From contig CALUTE010000008.1 in assembly GCA_944323645.1 (NCBI GenBank), positions 1 through 64,000 of the forward strand: DNA of 64,000 bases, in the 5' to 3' direction. The DNA comes from an uncultured Helicobacter sp. (GTDB taxonomy: Bacteria; Campylobacterota; Campylobacteria; Campylobacterales; Helicobacteraceae). Under the pieces are notes generated by a model. It worked only from the letters and a program-made list of their open reading frames with translations. It made no database searches and was not told the origin of the DNA. A program made the position numbers and the translations under genes. Positions 22,779 through 32,298 of the stretch are shown here, in pieces. Every line of letters begins with the position of its first letter. The first letter of the stretch is position 1.

Positions 22779-24473
22779 ATGGATTTACAACAATACGATG
22801 CGGTGATAATCGGCTCTGGATTGGGTGGGCTTACTTGTGGAGCGACTTTGGCAAAAGCTGGTAAAAAGGTGCTAGTGCTAGAGCAACACAATCTCATTGG
22901 TGGGTGTGCTACTTGCTTTAAACGCAAGGGAATGTTGGTAGATGCTGGGTTGCACGAGCTAGATTGGGGAAGCCCAAGGACTGATATGAAACACATCATC
23001 TTTCGAGAAATCGGCTTATTTGACAAAATCACACTTGTGCCACTACCAACTGCGTGGAGCATTAGAGAATCTAACAAGAAAGATTCTCAAATCACTATCC
23101 CACACGACAACCACACAAAGACACAATCCAATGCACAATCTCATGCTACACTCTCTGCCCTTAGTCAGATTTTCCCGCATGAAAAAAGAGGCATAGAAAA
23201 ATACTTTAAAAAAATCGCCTTTCAAGCCCGTCTCAATCGGAAGTTTCCCTTTATGATGAGCTTTCTTGATTTTTTCTTCGCACCGCTTACTACGCTTAGC
23301 TTCCTTACTATCAGTGCAATACGAAATCGCAATGTAGGCGATATGCTTGATTCTATGATACAAGATTCTAAGTTAAAGAGAATCTTAAATATCAATCTTG
23401 CTTATTATCACAATGATCCTTATAAGTTTGATTGGAATTATCACGCCATAGCCCAAACAAACTACTATCATCAAGGTATGTATATCAAAGGTGGCTCACA
23501 GAATCTCTCAAATGCTCTTGCAGCTATCATCACAGAAAATGGTGGAGAAGTAAGGGCAAATGCCGATGTTACGCAAATCTTGCTTGATGAAAAAGACACA
23601 ACAAAAGCAGTAGGCGTATGCTATCAAGACACAAAAAATAAAGAACAACACAATGTATATGGAGACAAAATCATCGCCAACTGCGACCCCCATAGTGCCT
23701 ATACTAAGCTCTTGAGCAATGTGCCACCCCATATATATGAGGCAGATTCTAAACTCACACAAAAATTTGAGATACAAACCTCACTCTTATCGGTATATAT
23801 GGTATTTGATACGGATTTGAGCAAGAAGTTTCCTGATATGGATTATTCGACTTTTTTTGTGGATTCCACAGAATTTGAGAAGCCTTTTAATAGACAAAAT
23901 ACCAAGCAGCTTGAGATTCCAATCACGCAGCGAGATTTCGTCTTTGTGAATTATTCTAAGATTGATAGCGGACTTTCTCAAAGAGATGATAGATTCCTAG
24001 GTGTGATAACCACTGTGAGCAGCTATGCAGAGTGGGATAATCTTGATAAAGAAGCTTATAAAAATAAAAAGCAAGAAGTCAAAGAGGCATTTGAGAAGCG
24101 ATTGGAGGAGTTTTTCCCGGGTATTATGGAATCTTGTATCCACTCCGAGCTTGCCACACCAAAGACAATAGAACGCTATGTCCGCACACGCAAAGGCACT
24201 CCCTATGGCTATGACCAAAGCAATGAGGGATTTTTTAGCAGAGAGAGATTCAAGTCTAAGAGTATTAAAAATCTCTATTTTGCTTCTGTGTTTGGATTCC
24301 CGGGGAGCGGATTCACAGGAGCAATCCTTGCTGGATATAGAACTGCAAGAAAGATTCTAGATCCTTATTTTTACCCGCGTCGCCTTAGTCTTTGTGTGCT
24401 ATTTGGCACAGCGGTGAGTATGGGGCTTGTGGAATTAGTTGAGTTTGGGCTGCTTTTGTTTTCGGATAAATGA
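22779..24473 (+). CDS. CrtI/phytoene desaturase-family FAD oxidoreductase
   Basis: A 564-residue flavoprotein. The N-terminal dinucleotide-binding motif is DAVIIGSGLGGLTCGATLAK then VLVLEQHNLIGGCATCF; the C-terminal FAD motif is NLYFASVFGFPGSGFTGAILAG. The family covers carotenoid desaturases and retinol saturase-like enzymes; nothing else here points to carotenoid synthesis, so the substrate is unknown. ATG 22779 was chosen because AAGGA is six bases upstream; the adjacent ATG at 22776 is too close. A hydrophobic C-terminal segment (LCVLFGTAVSMGLVELVEFG) may anchor it in the membrane. Single gene, with a TATAAT box at 22714. Confidence 0.8.
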   Translation: MDLQQYDAVIIGSGLGGLTCGATLAKAGKKVLVLEQHNLIGGCATCFKRKGMLVDAGLHELDWGSPRTDMKHIIFREIGLFDKITLVPLPTAWSIRESNKKDSQITIPHDNHTKTQSNAQSHATLSALSQIFPHEKRGIEKYFKKIAFQARLNRKFPFMMSFLDFFFAPLTTLSFLTISAIRNRNVGDMLDSMIQDSKLKRILNINLAYYHNDPYKFDWNYHAIAQTNYYHQGMYIKGGSQNLSNALAAIITENGGEVRANADVTQILLDEKDTTKAVGVCYQDTKNKEQHNVYGDKIIANCDPHSAYTKLLSNVPPHIYEADSKLTQKFEIQTSLLSVYMVFDTDLSKKFPDMDYSTFFVDSTEFEKPFNRQNTKQLEIPITQRDFVFVNYSKIDSGLSQRDDRFLGVITTVSSYAEWDNLDKEAYKNKKQEVKEAFEKRLEEFFPGIMESCIHSELATPKTIERYVRTRKGTPYGYDQSNEGFFSRERFKSKSIKNLYFASVFGFPGSGFTGAILAGYRTARKILDPYFYPRRLSLCVLFGTAVSMGLVELVEFGLLLFSDK

Positions 24474-24574
24474 AGAAAACTCTAGAATTAGAAAACCATA
24501 GCAGTATATAGAAGAAATGTCCAATTGAGAGGGATGTTGCTTGTGCATTCATTGTTATTTAAGCATTGCCAAAT

Positions 24575-24580
24575 TATAAT
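24575..24580 (+). promoter_or_regulatory. -10 element for the ndk operon
   Basis: TATAAT, 30 bases before the ndk start codon; it probably drives ndk through fabH. Confidence 0.55.
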
Positions 24581-24609
24581 CACAAATTACAAATTCTTAA
24601 GGAGAATTT

Positions 24610-25026
24610 ATGGTTGAACAGACATTATCCATTATCAAGCCAGACGCAACAAAAAAGGGTGTGATTGGCAAGATTATTGATCGCTTTGAAAGCAGTGGCT
24701 TGCGTATAGCAGCAATGAAAAAGCTGCAGCTTTCCAAATGCGATGCACAACAGTTTTATGCTGTTCATAAAGAACGCCCTTTTTTTGGTGATTTGGTGGA
24801 GTTTATGATAAGTGGTCCGGTTGTTGTTATTGTACTAGAAGGAGAGGGTGCAGTACTAAAAAATCGTGATTTAATGGGTGCAACAAATCCTAAAGAAGCC
24901 GAGCCGGGAACAATCCGATCAGATTTTGCTGAAAGCATTGATGCGAACGCGGTACATGGGAGTGACAGTTTAGAAAATGCAGCGAATGAGATTGCTTTTT
25001 TCTTCGCGCAACGCGAGATTTGCTAG
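24610..25026 (+). CDS. ndk: Nucleoside diphosphate kinase
   Basis: Ndk transfers the gamma phosphate between nucleoside triphosphates and diphosphates through a phospho-histidine. The 138 residues include [50 protein letters not shown] and the active site NAVHGSDS with His116. ATG 24610 follows AAGGAGAATTT. It heads the cluster ndk-yceD-rpmF-plsX-fabH, the same order as HP0198-HP0202. Confidence 0.97.
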   Translation: MVEQTLSIIKPDATKKGVIGKIIDRFESSGLRIAAMKKLQLSKCDAQQFYAVHKERPFFGDLVEFMISGPVVVIVLEGEGAVLKNRDLMGATNPKEAEPGTIRSDFAESIDANAVHGSDSLENAANEIAFFFAQREIC

Positions 25027-25051
25027 CGCTTAATGAGCAAGGGGTTTTACT

Positions 25052-25423
25052 ATGCGCATAGAGGCGCGTAAGATATTTAGAACCCCAAAGGTATTTGAGG
25101 TTTCTTCAGAAGGGTTGTGTCTTAGCGGGCATATTATTCATAAGCAAGGTGGGCTTTTCTGTCTAGAAGGTAGGCTTGTAGGTGAGATCCTATTAATCTG
25201 TGATAGGAGTGGTGAGGAGTTTTTACATAAAGTAGATGAAGATTTGGTTTTGTATATTTCAGATGGATTCTGGGATACTCAAAGCCAACGCTTTGAAAGT
25301 CTTGATATTATTGAGTTTTTTGATGGCTTTATTGATTTGGATTATATTTTGCGTAGTGAAATAGAGTCCATAAGGCTTGGTTATCATACAAAAGAAGGAG
25401 AAAAAGATTATGGCAGTACCTAA
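25052..25423 (+). CDS. DUF177/YceD-like protein upstream of rpmF
   Basis: A 123-residue protein of the HP0199 type in the place where many bacteria carry yceD (DUF177). Visible are [31 protein letters not shown], which matches the DUF177 pattern of a substrate-binding-like beta region followed by a Cys, and an acidic tail. In E. coli YceD is linked to 23S rRNA levels; the Helicobacter protein is shorter, so functional transfer is uncertain. ATG 25052 follows AAGGGGTTTTACT. Its end overlaps rpmF by 14 bases. Confidence 0.75.
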   Translation: MRIEARKIFRTPKVFEVSSEGLCLSGHIIHKQGGLFCLEGRLVGEILLICDRSGEEFLHKVDEDLVLYISDGFWDTQSQRFESLDIIEFFDGFIDLDYILRSEIESIRLGYHTKEGEKDYGST

Positions 25424-25559
25424 AAGAAGAGTGAGCAAAACGCGTGCAGCAAAGCGCCGAACGCATTATAAAATTACATTGGCAAAGCCTATCAAAGACA
25501 AAGATGGGAGCTGGAAGTTGCCACATCATATTAATAAATTTAGCGGCACCTATAAATAG
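25410..25559 (+). CDS. rpmF: 50S ribosomal protein L32
   Basis: Forty-nine residues ([20 protein letters not shown] at the N-terminus), the L32 pattern. The Cys-pair zinc motif of many L32 proteins is absent (C-minus form), so it does not need zinc. The start ATG at 25410 follows AAGGAGAAAAAGATT and lies inside the upstream DUF177-like gene. The coupling of rpmF to plsX-fabH links ribosome and phospholipid synthesis, as in many bacteria. Confidence 0.96.
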   Translation: MAVPKRRVSKTRAAKRRTHYKITLAKPIKDKDGSWKLPHHINKFSGTYK

Positions 25560-25602
25560 ATTTGTGCAAGCTTTCATCTGTATCCAAAGATAAGGAGTTG
25601 AT

Positions 25603-26610
25603 ATGTGGAGCATAGCGGTTGATGTTATGGGCGCAGACAATGGTGTAGAGCCCATCGTTCTTGGTGCACTTCAAGCGATAAGAACATCAGAATGCAGGGT
25701 GCTGCTCGTTGGCGATGAATCACAGATTGTTCCTATATTGACTGCACAAAATATACAATTTGGTATGGGTGAGCGCGTAGAAGTTGTGCATTGTAGTGAT
25801 TATATTCGTATGGAGGAGAGCGCTACAGACGCACTTAAACGTAGAAATGCTTCTATTTATGTTGCAACAGAACTTGTGAGAGAAGGAAGAGCTGATGCGT
25901 TAGTTTCTCCAGGGCATAGTGGTTCAACAATGAGTTTAGCCACTTTGCGTTTAGGCAGAATAGATGGCGTGACGCGTCCAGCTATCTGCACGCTTATGCC
26001 TACTGTTACGCCAAAGCCTAGTATGATTCTTGATGCGGGTGCAAATACAGATTGCAAACCAGAGTATCTTGTTGAATTTGCGATTATGGGCTATGAATAT
26101 GCACGTAATGTCATGGGTTATGATAATGTGCGCGTAGGCTTGCTTGCTAATGGCGAAGAGGAATCTAAAGGTAATGAGACTGGAAAAGCTGCTTTTAAGC
26201 TTTTAAAACCTTATGCTTTTTTTAAGGGTAATGTTGAAGGAAATGATATTTTTAATGGCAGCGTAGATGTGGTAGTTTGTGATGGATTTAGTGGTAATCT
26301 TGTGCTTAAAGCAAGTGAGGGTGTTGCAAACTCAATCAGTCATATTTTAAAGCAAGAAATTAAGGCTTCCTTGCCAAGAATGCTTGGCGGCGTGTTGCTT
26401 AAGGGTGTGTTTGCAAGCCTTAAGAAGAAGATTGATTATGCAGAATATGGCGGTGCGCCATTGCTTGGGGTCAATAAAGTAGTTATTATTAGTCACGGAA
26501 AATCCAATATGCGCGCAATAGAAAATGCCATATATCAGGCATTGCGTGCTTGTGATACAAATGTGTGTGATTGCATCGCTAATGCTTTTACGGCAAATAA
26601 GGATCATTAA
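25603..26610 (+). CDS. plsX: Phosphate acyltransferase PlsX
   Basis: PlsX converts acyl-ACP and phosphate to acyl phosphate, the acyl donor for PlsY in phospholipid synthesis. The 335 residues contain the hallmark N-terminus [81 protein letters not shown] and [17 protein letters not shown]. Its stop codon overlaps the fabH start (TAATG). It acts at the cytoplasmic membrane surface. Confidence 0.97.
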   Translation: MWSIAVDVMGADNGVEPIVLGALQAIRTSECRVLLVGDESQIVPILTAQNIQFGMGERVEVVHCSDYIRMEESATDALKRRNASIYVATELVREGRADALVSPGHSGSTMSLATLRLGRIDGVTRPAICTLMPTVTPKPSMILDAGANTDCKPEYLVEFAIMGYEYARNVMGYDNVRVGLLANGEEESKGNETGKAAFKLLKPYAFFKGNVEGNDIFNGSVDVVVCDGFSGNLVLKASEGVANSISHILKQEIKASLPRMLGGVLLKGVFASLKKKIDYAEYGGAPLLGVNKVVIISHGKSNMRAIENAIYQALRACDTNVCDCIANAFTANKDH

Positions 26611-27581
26611 TGCATTATGCCTGTATGCGTTCTATTGCTTCGTTTGTGCCACAACAATGTGTACCAAACTCTGAATTTGAGAAGACACTTGATACGAGTG
26701 ATGAGTGGATCACAAAACGAACAGGTATTAAAATGCGTTACTTTGCGCTTGATAGCGAAGGTAGCAGTGATTTGGGTGTGAAAGCAGCACGTCTTGCCAT
26801 ACAGCGTGCAAATCTTGAACTAAGCGATATTGATTTGGTAATTTGTGCAACCTTAAGTCCAGATTTTATGGCTATGCCCAGCAATGCTTGTCTTATTAGT
26901 GCAAAGCTTGGTATAAAGGACACACCAGCATTTGATATAACAGCTGCTTGTACAGGGTTTGTGTATTTACTAGCAGTTGCAAAGAGCTTTGTAGAGTCAG
27001 GTACTTATAGAAACGTACTTATCGTTGGTGCAGAAAAAGTAAGCAATGTTTTAAATTTTAAAGATAGAGGGACTTGCGTATTATTTGGTGATGGGGCTGG
27101 GGCGGCTGTAATCTCTCGCACAAAAGAGCGTACAGAATCTATTCTTGATGTACATATTAGTGCGGATGGGCAATACGGTGATTTGCTTATGACACCACAA
27201 AAAAAACTAGAGGATCCAGCAAGTGGCAAGCTACAAATGAAAGGCAATGAGGTTTTTAAGCACGCAGTGCGTACGCTTATAGCCGATGTGCATTATATTT
27301 TATCTCGCAACAATATTAATGCAAAGGATATAGATTTTTTTATTCCTCATCAGGCGAATTTGCGCATTATCTCTGCGGTTGGGGAACAGCTTGATTTGCG
27401 AGAGGATCAAATTATCTTAACAGTGCAGAAATATGGTAATACTTCTGCGGCGAGTATTCCTATGGCAATAGATGAAGCCTATCAAGCTGGTAAGCTTCAA
27501 AAAGGAAACCTAATGCTTCTTGATGCCTTTGGTGGTGGATTTACATGGGGTTCGGCACTTGTCTACTTTGGTGGCGACTAG
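26610..27581 (+). CDS. fabH: Beta-ketoacyl-ACP synthase III
   Basis: FabH condenses acetyl-CoA with malonyl-ACP to start fatty acid synthesis. The 323 residues contain the catalytic Cys114 in [11 protein letters not shown], the His in [10 protein letters not shown] and the Asn in [11 protein letters not shown], the thiolase-fold triad. [13 protein letters not shown] is the N-terminal family motif. It starts on the last base of plsX and closes the ndk-to-fabH cluster. The next gene, 42 bases on, starts with GTG. Confidence 0.97.
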   Translation: MHYACMRSIASFVPQQCVPNSEFEKTLDTSDEWITKRTGIKMRYFALDSEGSSDLGVKAARLAIQRANLELSDIDLVICATLSPDFMAMPSNACLISAKLGIKDTPAFDITAACTGFVYLLAVAKSFVESGTYRNVLIVGAEKVSNVLNFKDRGTCVLFGDGAGAAVISRTKERTESILDVHISADGQYGDLLMTPQKKLEDPASGKLQMKGNEVFKHAVRTLIADVHYILSRNNINAKDIDFFIPHQANLRIISAVGEQLDLREDQIILTVQKYGNTSAASIPMAIDEAYQAGKLQKGNLMLLDAFGGGFTWGSALVYFGGD

Positions 27582-27623
27582 AATTTTTATTGAAACTAAG
27601 TATTATGGATTCTGGGGACCATA

Positions 27624-28367
27624 GTGATTGTAGATAATCTTGCTAGAATCCAATCAAGCATTGAACACTGCGCTAAAGAATATGCAAAGCACAATCATTT
27701 AGTAGCGCATAAGGTTACGCTTGTAGCTGTTACAAAATATCAGAGTGTTGATAGTATCATTGCATTGCACAACCTTGGACATTGCGTTTTTGGAGAAAAC
27801 AAAGTGCAAGATCTAAAAGCCAAGATTCAAGCCATCAATGCTATAAAAGAAAATTTAGATTCTAACAAGTTGGTAAAAACCACGAAACAACATCTTGAGG
27901 TGCCTTTTTTTTGGCATTTTATTGGTACATTGCAGACAAACAAAATTAATGCTCTTTTGGCGCTTCAGCCTATTTTAATCCATTCTGTTGATTCTTTTGC
28001 CTTAGCATTAACGCTTGATGAGCGATGCAAGCGGATCGATCGCATACAAGATGTACTACTACAAGTGAATGCGGCGAATGAAGCTACAAAACACGGATTC
28101 TCACTGGAATCTGCTTATGATGCGTTTTTGGAGATTCGCCACAAAGTAACAAATCTTAGGCTGCGCGGCATTATGAGCATCGGTGCTCATAGCGAAGATA
28201 AGGCGGTAGTGTATGATAGTTTTGCGCGAACAAAAGAACTATACGATAAAATTCCAGATGTAGATACATTATCTATGGGAATGAGTGAGGATTTTGTAGA
28301 GGCGATTGCTTGTGGGTCAAATATGGTGCGTATTGGATCGGCATTATTTAAGGATGATACAATTTAA
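27624..28367 (+). CDS. YggS/PROSC family PLP-binding homeostasis protein
   Basis: A 247-residue member of the fold-type III PLP-binding YggS family, which keeps free pyridoxal phosphate levels in balance and has no established catalytic activity. Lysine in LVAVTKYQSVDSI is the PLP Schiff-base residue; GENKVQDLKAKI, WHFIGTLQTNK, LLQVNAANEATKHGF, LRLRGIMSIG and LSMGMSEDFVEAIACGSNMVRIGSALF follow the family order. It starts with GTG at 27624. A low-complexity insertion (SNKLVKTTK) lies near residue 80. It converges with the chemoreceptor gene 41 bases on. Confidence 0.92.
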   Translation: MIVDNLARIQSSIEHCAKEYAKHNHLVAHKVTLVAVTKYQSVDSIIALHNLGHCVFGENKVQDLKAKIQAINAIKENLDSNKLVKTTKQHLEVPFFWHFIGTLQTNKINALLALQPILIHSVDSFALALTLDERCKRIDRIQDVLLQVNAANEATKHGFSLESAYDAFLEIRHKVTNLRLRGIMSIGAHSEDKAVVYDSFARTKELYDKIPDVDTLSMGMSEDFVEAIACGSNMVRIGSALFKDDTI

Positions 28368-28408
28368 CACTATCGTATTGTTCTAGCACAACTGGGGTTT
28401 GAGAATCG

Positions 28409-29701
28409 TTATGCATCAGCAATAACCATAGCTGTGATTTGTTTGATAGATTCTTGTGTGCGTTCAGCAAGTTTGCGCACTTCATCAGCTACTACAGCAA
28501 AGCCTCGCCCATGTTCCCCAGCACGCGCAGCTTCAATAGCAGCATTGAGTGCTAGCAGGTTTGTTTGGTCGGATATCTCACCGATAGTACTTACAAGCGT
28601 TTTTATATTTTCCATCGTGTGTTTTATTTTTTCATTTTGTTGCAACTCTATTTCTCTTGCTACTTGGTTTTTCTTGATAGAATCTATATTGCTAATAACA
28701 CTCACAATTCTTAAGGCTACATTATTGTCATCAAAATATGCTTGAAATCGACCACTCATCCATTCATATTCACCACTTGGCATTTTGATCCTAAACTCAC
28801 ACGCACTATACTTGTTTTTATACTCTATGTTTGTACAACTTTGGAGAGTATGCTTGAAAGTATCTATGTCGTCTTTATGGATTTTTTGTAGAAGCTGTTG
28901 AACACTTTGTGCCTGATTTTTTTGATCAAAAATTTTTTCCATGTATGGAGAGTACCATACTGGATTTTGTGAGGATTCTAAGTTTGTTTTATCCACTAGA
29001 ACAAGATCCCATAACCAATCATTAAGCATATTTTGAGAGAGCGTAAAGCGTAAAGTGATATTTTGAAGCTTATCCTTATTTAATGTTTCTTCGTGTATAT
29101 CTGTTAAGGAGCCCGCAATGAGTTCTGCTATACCCTTAGAATCTCGTCTAATTGCTCCAGCAGCTTTGAACCATCGATATTCTCCACTTTTGAGCTTTAG
29201 GCGATAGATGACATCATATGGAGTTTGCCCTGATGTATCAGCGAGAGATTTGGCAAACGCATCGAGTGTTGGGGTAGAATCTTCTGGGTGCAGAAGCGAA
29301 GACCAACTGCCAAGTGTGTCAGGAAAATCTGTAGTATCACTATAGCCAAGCATATGGCGAAATTTTTGTGACCAAATAAAAGGGGTGTCAGGAGTAAGAT
29401 TACCATCTTTTGGATATTCCATATACCATAAACCATCACGTGAGGTTTCCATCATTAGTTCTGAATAGTTTATGATATGTTGTAGTTTTTCTTTTTCTTC
29501 TTTATGTTCAGTTTCTATCGCAAGCAATTCTTTTTGTGCTTTTTGATCGTAATACATTTTTATTTGTGTTAAATGAGCAATCAAGCTTTTTATTTCTTCG
29601 GAAGATGGCTGGAATGATTCTAGATTTTGCATATCTGGTTTGAGGTTTGCTAGAATCTGTTTTAGTTCGTCGAAGTTTTTTGTATATGCGCGAGAAAACA
29701 T
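28409..29701 (-). CDS. Cytoplasmic PAS-domain chemoreceptor with short signalling domain
   Basis: A 430-residue chemotaxis receptor without transmembrane segments. The N-terminal 80 residues are a coiled-coil-like region; two PAS domains follow (about 80-205 with [34 protein letters not shown]; about 215-342 with [27 protein letters not shown]). The hairpin tip signature [20 protein letters not shown]...[18 protein letters not shown] is at 376-417. Only about 14 residues follow it, so the second methylation helix of standard receptors is missing. ATG 29701 has better spacing from AAGGA than the GTG just before. It probably senses a cytoplasmic redox or energy signal; the PAS ligand is unknown. 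Confidence 0.85.
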   Translation of the reverse strand: MFSRAYTKNFDELKQILANLKPDMQNLESFQPSSEEIKSLIAHLTQIKMYYDQKAQKELLAIETEHKEEKEKLQHIINYSELMMETSRDGLWYMEYPKDGNLTPDTPFIWSQKFRHMLGYSDTTDFPDTLGSWSSLLHPEDSTPTLDAFAKSLADTSGQTPYDVIYRLKLKSGEYRWFKAAGAIRRDSKGIAELIAGSLTDIHEETLNKDKLQNITLRFTLSQNMLNDWLWDLVLVDKTNLESSQNPVWYSPYMEKIFDQKNQAQSVQQLLQKIHKDDIDTFKHTLQSCTNIEYKNKYSACEFRIKMPSGEYEWMSGRFQAYFDDNNVALRIVSVISNIDSIKKNQVAREIELQQNEKIKHTMENIKTLVSTIGEISDQTNLLALNAAIEAARAGEHGRGFAVVADEVRKLAERTQESIKQITAMVIADA

Positions 29702-30003
29702 CACAATTCCTTTTTAAGACTTAAAATACTACCATTTGAAGTATACAATGTTTTTTGACTTGTAAAGCCATAAAAATCTTAAACTTTTGATTTTTGGTGT
29801 TTTACGTTGACGTTTAAAGAAAAATTTTGAAATCTAGTTGTTTTTGTTTTTTTGTTGGTCCTCTTGTTGTGAAAATACGATGATATGATGTTGTTTCTGC
29901 ATTATTATAAGGTACAATATATTTTTTGCTATAATCACATCTGTGAGGTTAATTAAAGCAAGAATATTGAAAAATTTGTGTAATACCCAAGGTAGGAGAG
30001 CGT
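29702..30003. promoter_or_regulatory. Divergent promoter region with TATAAT box
   Basis: About 300 AT-rich bases between the chemoreceptor and the degenerate-receiver protein gene. TATAAT at 29930-29935 after TTGC gives a likely promoter for the plus-strand gene at 30004, with a leader of about 60 bases ending in GGTAGGAGAGCGT. No gene is seen in it. Confidence 0.5.
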
Positions 30004-31452
30004 ATGCTGACTGGAAAGTTAATTGGTGTCGATGAAGGTGCTCAAAAAGGCAAAATTGAACAAGATTTAAACCAACGTGTATATGAATTTGATTTTAATG
30101 TATGGGATAGCGATTCGGGAAAGATGGAGTTGGAGGCAGAGGTTGAGTTTGAGGTGGAGATGCGTGTTGTTGTGCGCGCCCGAGTTAAGCCAAAACCAGT
30201 CGATCCAGATGAGATTCCTATGACAAAACTTCCGAATATTTGTATTGAAGAATTTTTTGCACGAGAGAATGAAATTTTACTTGAATATAAGGATTTTGTA
30301 GAGGGACATTTAAGTCTGGATTTTTTACGTATGAGACGGTTTTTGCTAACGGCTTATAATGACTTATGCGAAATGGATAATTTGATCGAAAATGATACTC
30401 TTCGTAAGGACAAAAATGAGATCAACTATCTATTCCGAGAATTTGAAAGTTATGTAAAGAAAGCACAATACACACCAGCATATGCGTTTGAAAAGATTTT
30501 TTTGTCTAAACAGATTGAATACATCAAAGTAGAAAAAGAGATAGAGGCTACACAGCTTGCCCTCTCTAATGCTAAAGCACAGTGTCAGGTGCTAGGGAAT
30601 AATCTTGAAGCGAGCGAAAAGAAATTGCAACGTATGGCATCAGGTAGTTCTCGGGGCAGTCAAGAGTATTTGCAATTTGAAAAAGAAGTCAAAATGATGC
30701 GTAAGACTTATGTTGATTTGATACAATTTGTAGCAACACGTCAAGAATTTCTTGTAAAAGAGCGTGAGCGATTAAAAAAATTCAAAGAAACGCATTTTCA
30801 AGAGTTTGTAGATGTATATGCGCCTATGCTTCGGGATATTAAAAATCGTTTCGTGGGATTGTTGGATTCTAAAGCTTATGATTTGGATAGTGCTCTATGG
30901 GAGAGAGCAAAAAAAAGCCAAAGTGTGCGGAGGTTTTTTCGAGATGCTCGTATTGAGGGTGGATTCTCGTCCAAAACATTTTTACGTTATTTTTTACGGG
31001 GGATTGATAAAAGCAGGGCATCTTCAAAAACAAAAGAGCTCTTTAGTCTGCTTAAATATCTTGAGGAAGTTTGCCACAAAAATGTCCTTGTTTTACGGGA
31101 TTCTGCCGTCAATGCGCTAAAGTATAAGGAGATCATCGAAAAGATAGATTCCACATTGACTGTAAGTGTGGATAAAAACCCTCTTAGCGCTCTCAAACTT
31201 ATGGCAACCACACATCAAGATATTGTTGTGCTTGATGAAAAAATCGGAGAGATGACTGCGCTTGATTTTATCCAAAATACAAAACAACTTCCTGCCAAAG
31301 ATAAGGTGCAAAAACCAATAATATTTTGTCTTGTGGTCGCAAAAATGCCAGACTATGAAACAGCCGAAGAAGCACGTAAAATTGGTGTAAAATACTTTAT
31401 ACCAGATCAAAATATGGATGCCTTGTTTGATTCTGTGCGTATGGCATTATAG
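30004..31452 (+). CDS. Unrecognised protein with coiled coil and degenerate receiver domain
   Basis: A 482-residue protein I cannot assign to a named family. Three parts are visible. Residues 1-65 are beta-rich and resemble a cold-shock/OB or PilZ-like small domain (GKLIGVDEGAQKGKIEQ, RVYEFDFNVWD). Residues 90-340 are charged and helical, with a long coiled-coil stretch around 175-265. Residues 362-482 look like a response-regulator receiver: NVLVLRDSAV, DIVVLDEKIGEMTALDF, then ARKIGVKYFIPDQNMDALF. The phospho-acceptor Asp seems present, but the first acidic pair is reduced to RD and the conserved Lys is replaced. It is monocistronic; the tRNA-tuf operon follows. Confidence 0.7.
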   Translation: MLTGKLIGVDEGAQKGKIEQDLNQRVYEFDFNVWDSDSGKMELEAEVEFEVEMRVVVRARVKPKPVDPDEIPMTKLPNICIEEFFARENEILLEYKDFVEGHLSLDFLRMRRFLLTAYNDLCEMDNLIENDTLRKDKNEINYLFREFESYVKKAQYTPAYAFEKIFLSKQIEYIKVEKEIEATQLALSNAKAQCQVLGNNLEASEKKLQRMASGSSRGSQEYLQFEKEVKMMRKTYVDLIQFVATRQEFLVKERERLKKFKETHFQEFVDVYAPMLRDIKNRFVGLLDSKAYDLDSALWERAKKSQSVRRFFRDARIEGGFSSKTFLRYFLRGIDKSRASSKTKELFSLLKYLEEVCHKNVLVLRDSAVNALKYKEIIEKIDSTLTVSVDKNPLSALKLMATTHQDIVVLDEKIGEMTALDFIQNTKQLPAKDKVQKPIIFCLVVAKMPDYETAEEARKIGVKYFIPDQNMDALFDSVRMAL

Positions 31453-31671
31453 ATTACATTGGGAGACAGAACCTAAACTTTAGGATATTTAGCTTGTTTT
31501 TAAACAATAATAGCTATTAGACATGACAGTTTATGTGGTTTTTGCTAGTACTTTTAGATTTTGTAAAACGATTTTCGTAGAGCTTGGGGACCGAAGGCAT
31601 ATATTATATAAGGATTATTTGAAGCGACCTTATCTGCTCTAGAAAATTGCTTTAGAAGTTTTGTAATGGTC
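31453..31671. other. Spacer before the tRNA-tuf operon
   Basis: No gene is seen. It contains AT-rich runs and a possible weak hairpin (GCTTGTTTTTAAACAATAATAGC region), possibly the end of the upstream transcript, and leads into the promoter at 31672. Confidence 0.4.
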
Positions 31672-31701
31672 TTGACAAAGTGGCTGTATTTTTTATAGAA
31701 T
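31672..31701 (+). promoter_or_regulatory. Promoter of the tRNA-tuf operon with a -35 box
   Basis: TTGACA at 31672-31677 and TAGAAT (in TATAGAAT) at 31696-31701, 18 bases apart. A consensus -35 hexamer is unusual in Helicobacter and fits a strong stable-RNA promoter. The first tRNA starts 39 bases after the -10 box. Confidence 0.75.
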
Positions 31702-31740
31702 ACGAATTTCATTTTTGCAAGTAACTTGTAGTTATATTTT

Positions 31741-31816
31741 GCTGGTTTAGCTCAGTTGGTAGAGCATCTGCCTTGTAAGCAGAGGGTCGGGGGTTCAAGT
31801 CCCTTAACCAGCTCCA
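31741..31816 (+). tRNA. tRNA-Thr (anticodon TGT)
   Basis: The acceptor arm GCTGGTT pairs with AACCAGC; TAGCTCAGTTGGTAGAGCA is the D arm; the anticodon loop CTTGTAA gives TGT; the T arm is GGGGGTTCAAGTCCC. CCA is encoded. First of four tRNA genes before tuf. Confidence 0.95.
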
Positions 31817-31874
31817 TTCACTCAAACCTTAAACAGATTTTCTGATTCAGTGTTTGACCAGTTTTTGCTATTTT

Positions 31875-31959
<85 letters not shown>

Positions 31960-32002
31960 TAACAAGATGTTTTTGTCTTAGTTTGGTTTTAAAGTAAGCT
32001 TT

Positions 32003-32079
32003 GCGGGAATAGCTCAGTTGGCTAGAGCATCAGCCTTCCAAGCTGAGGGTCGCGGGTTCGAGCCCCGTTTCCCGCTCCA
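32003..32079 (+). tRNA. tRNA-Gly (anticodon TCC)
   Basis: GCGGGAA pairs with TTCCCGC; the D arm is AGCTCAGTTGGCTAGAGC; the anticodon loop CTTCCAA gives TCC; the T arm is CGCGGGTTCGAGCCCCG. CCA is encoded. Confidence 0.95.
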
Positions 32080-32130
32080 TACTGGGAGCTGAAATACTTT
32101 CTTGGCTACCCTTAGTGATTAATAGTGGTT

Positions 32131-32205
32131 GCCCATATAGCTCAGAGGCAGAGCACTTCCTTGGTAAGGAAGAGGTCGGCGGTTCAATCCCGCTTATGGG
32201 CTCCA
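32131..32205 (+). tRNA. tRNA-Thr (anticodon GGT)
   Basis: GCCCATA pairs with TATGGGC; the anticodon loop TTGGTAA gives GGT, complementing the TGT species at 31741. CCA is encoded. It lies 94 bases before tuf and is probably processed from the tuf transcript. Confidence 0.95.
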
Positions 32206-32298
32206 GTTTTTCTATCTTGGCTTTATTATGACCTTTATTTTTTTATAAAGAAGTTAGGGCTAAAATAGAGCTTTGAAATTTATTTGTAGGAGATTTTT

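Noticed and set aside
23043-24218. Several minus-strand frames inside the CrtI-like gene
   Set aside because: Third-position shadows of a strongly supported gene on the other strand.
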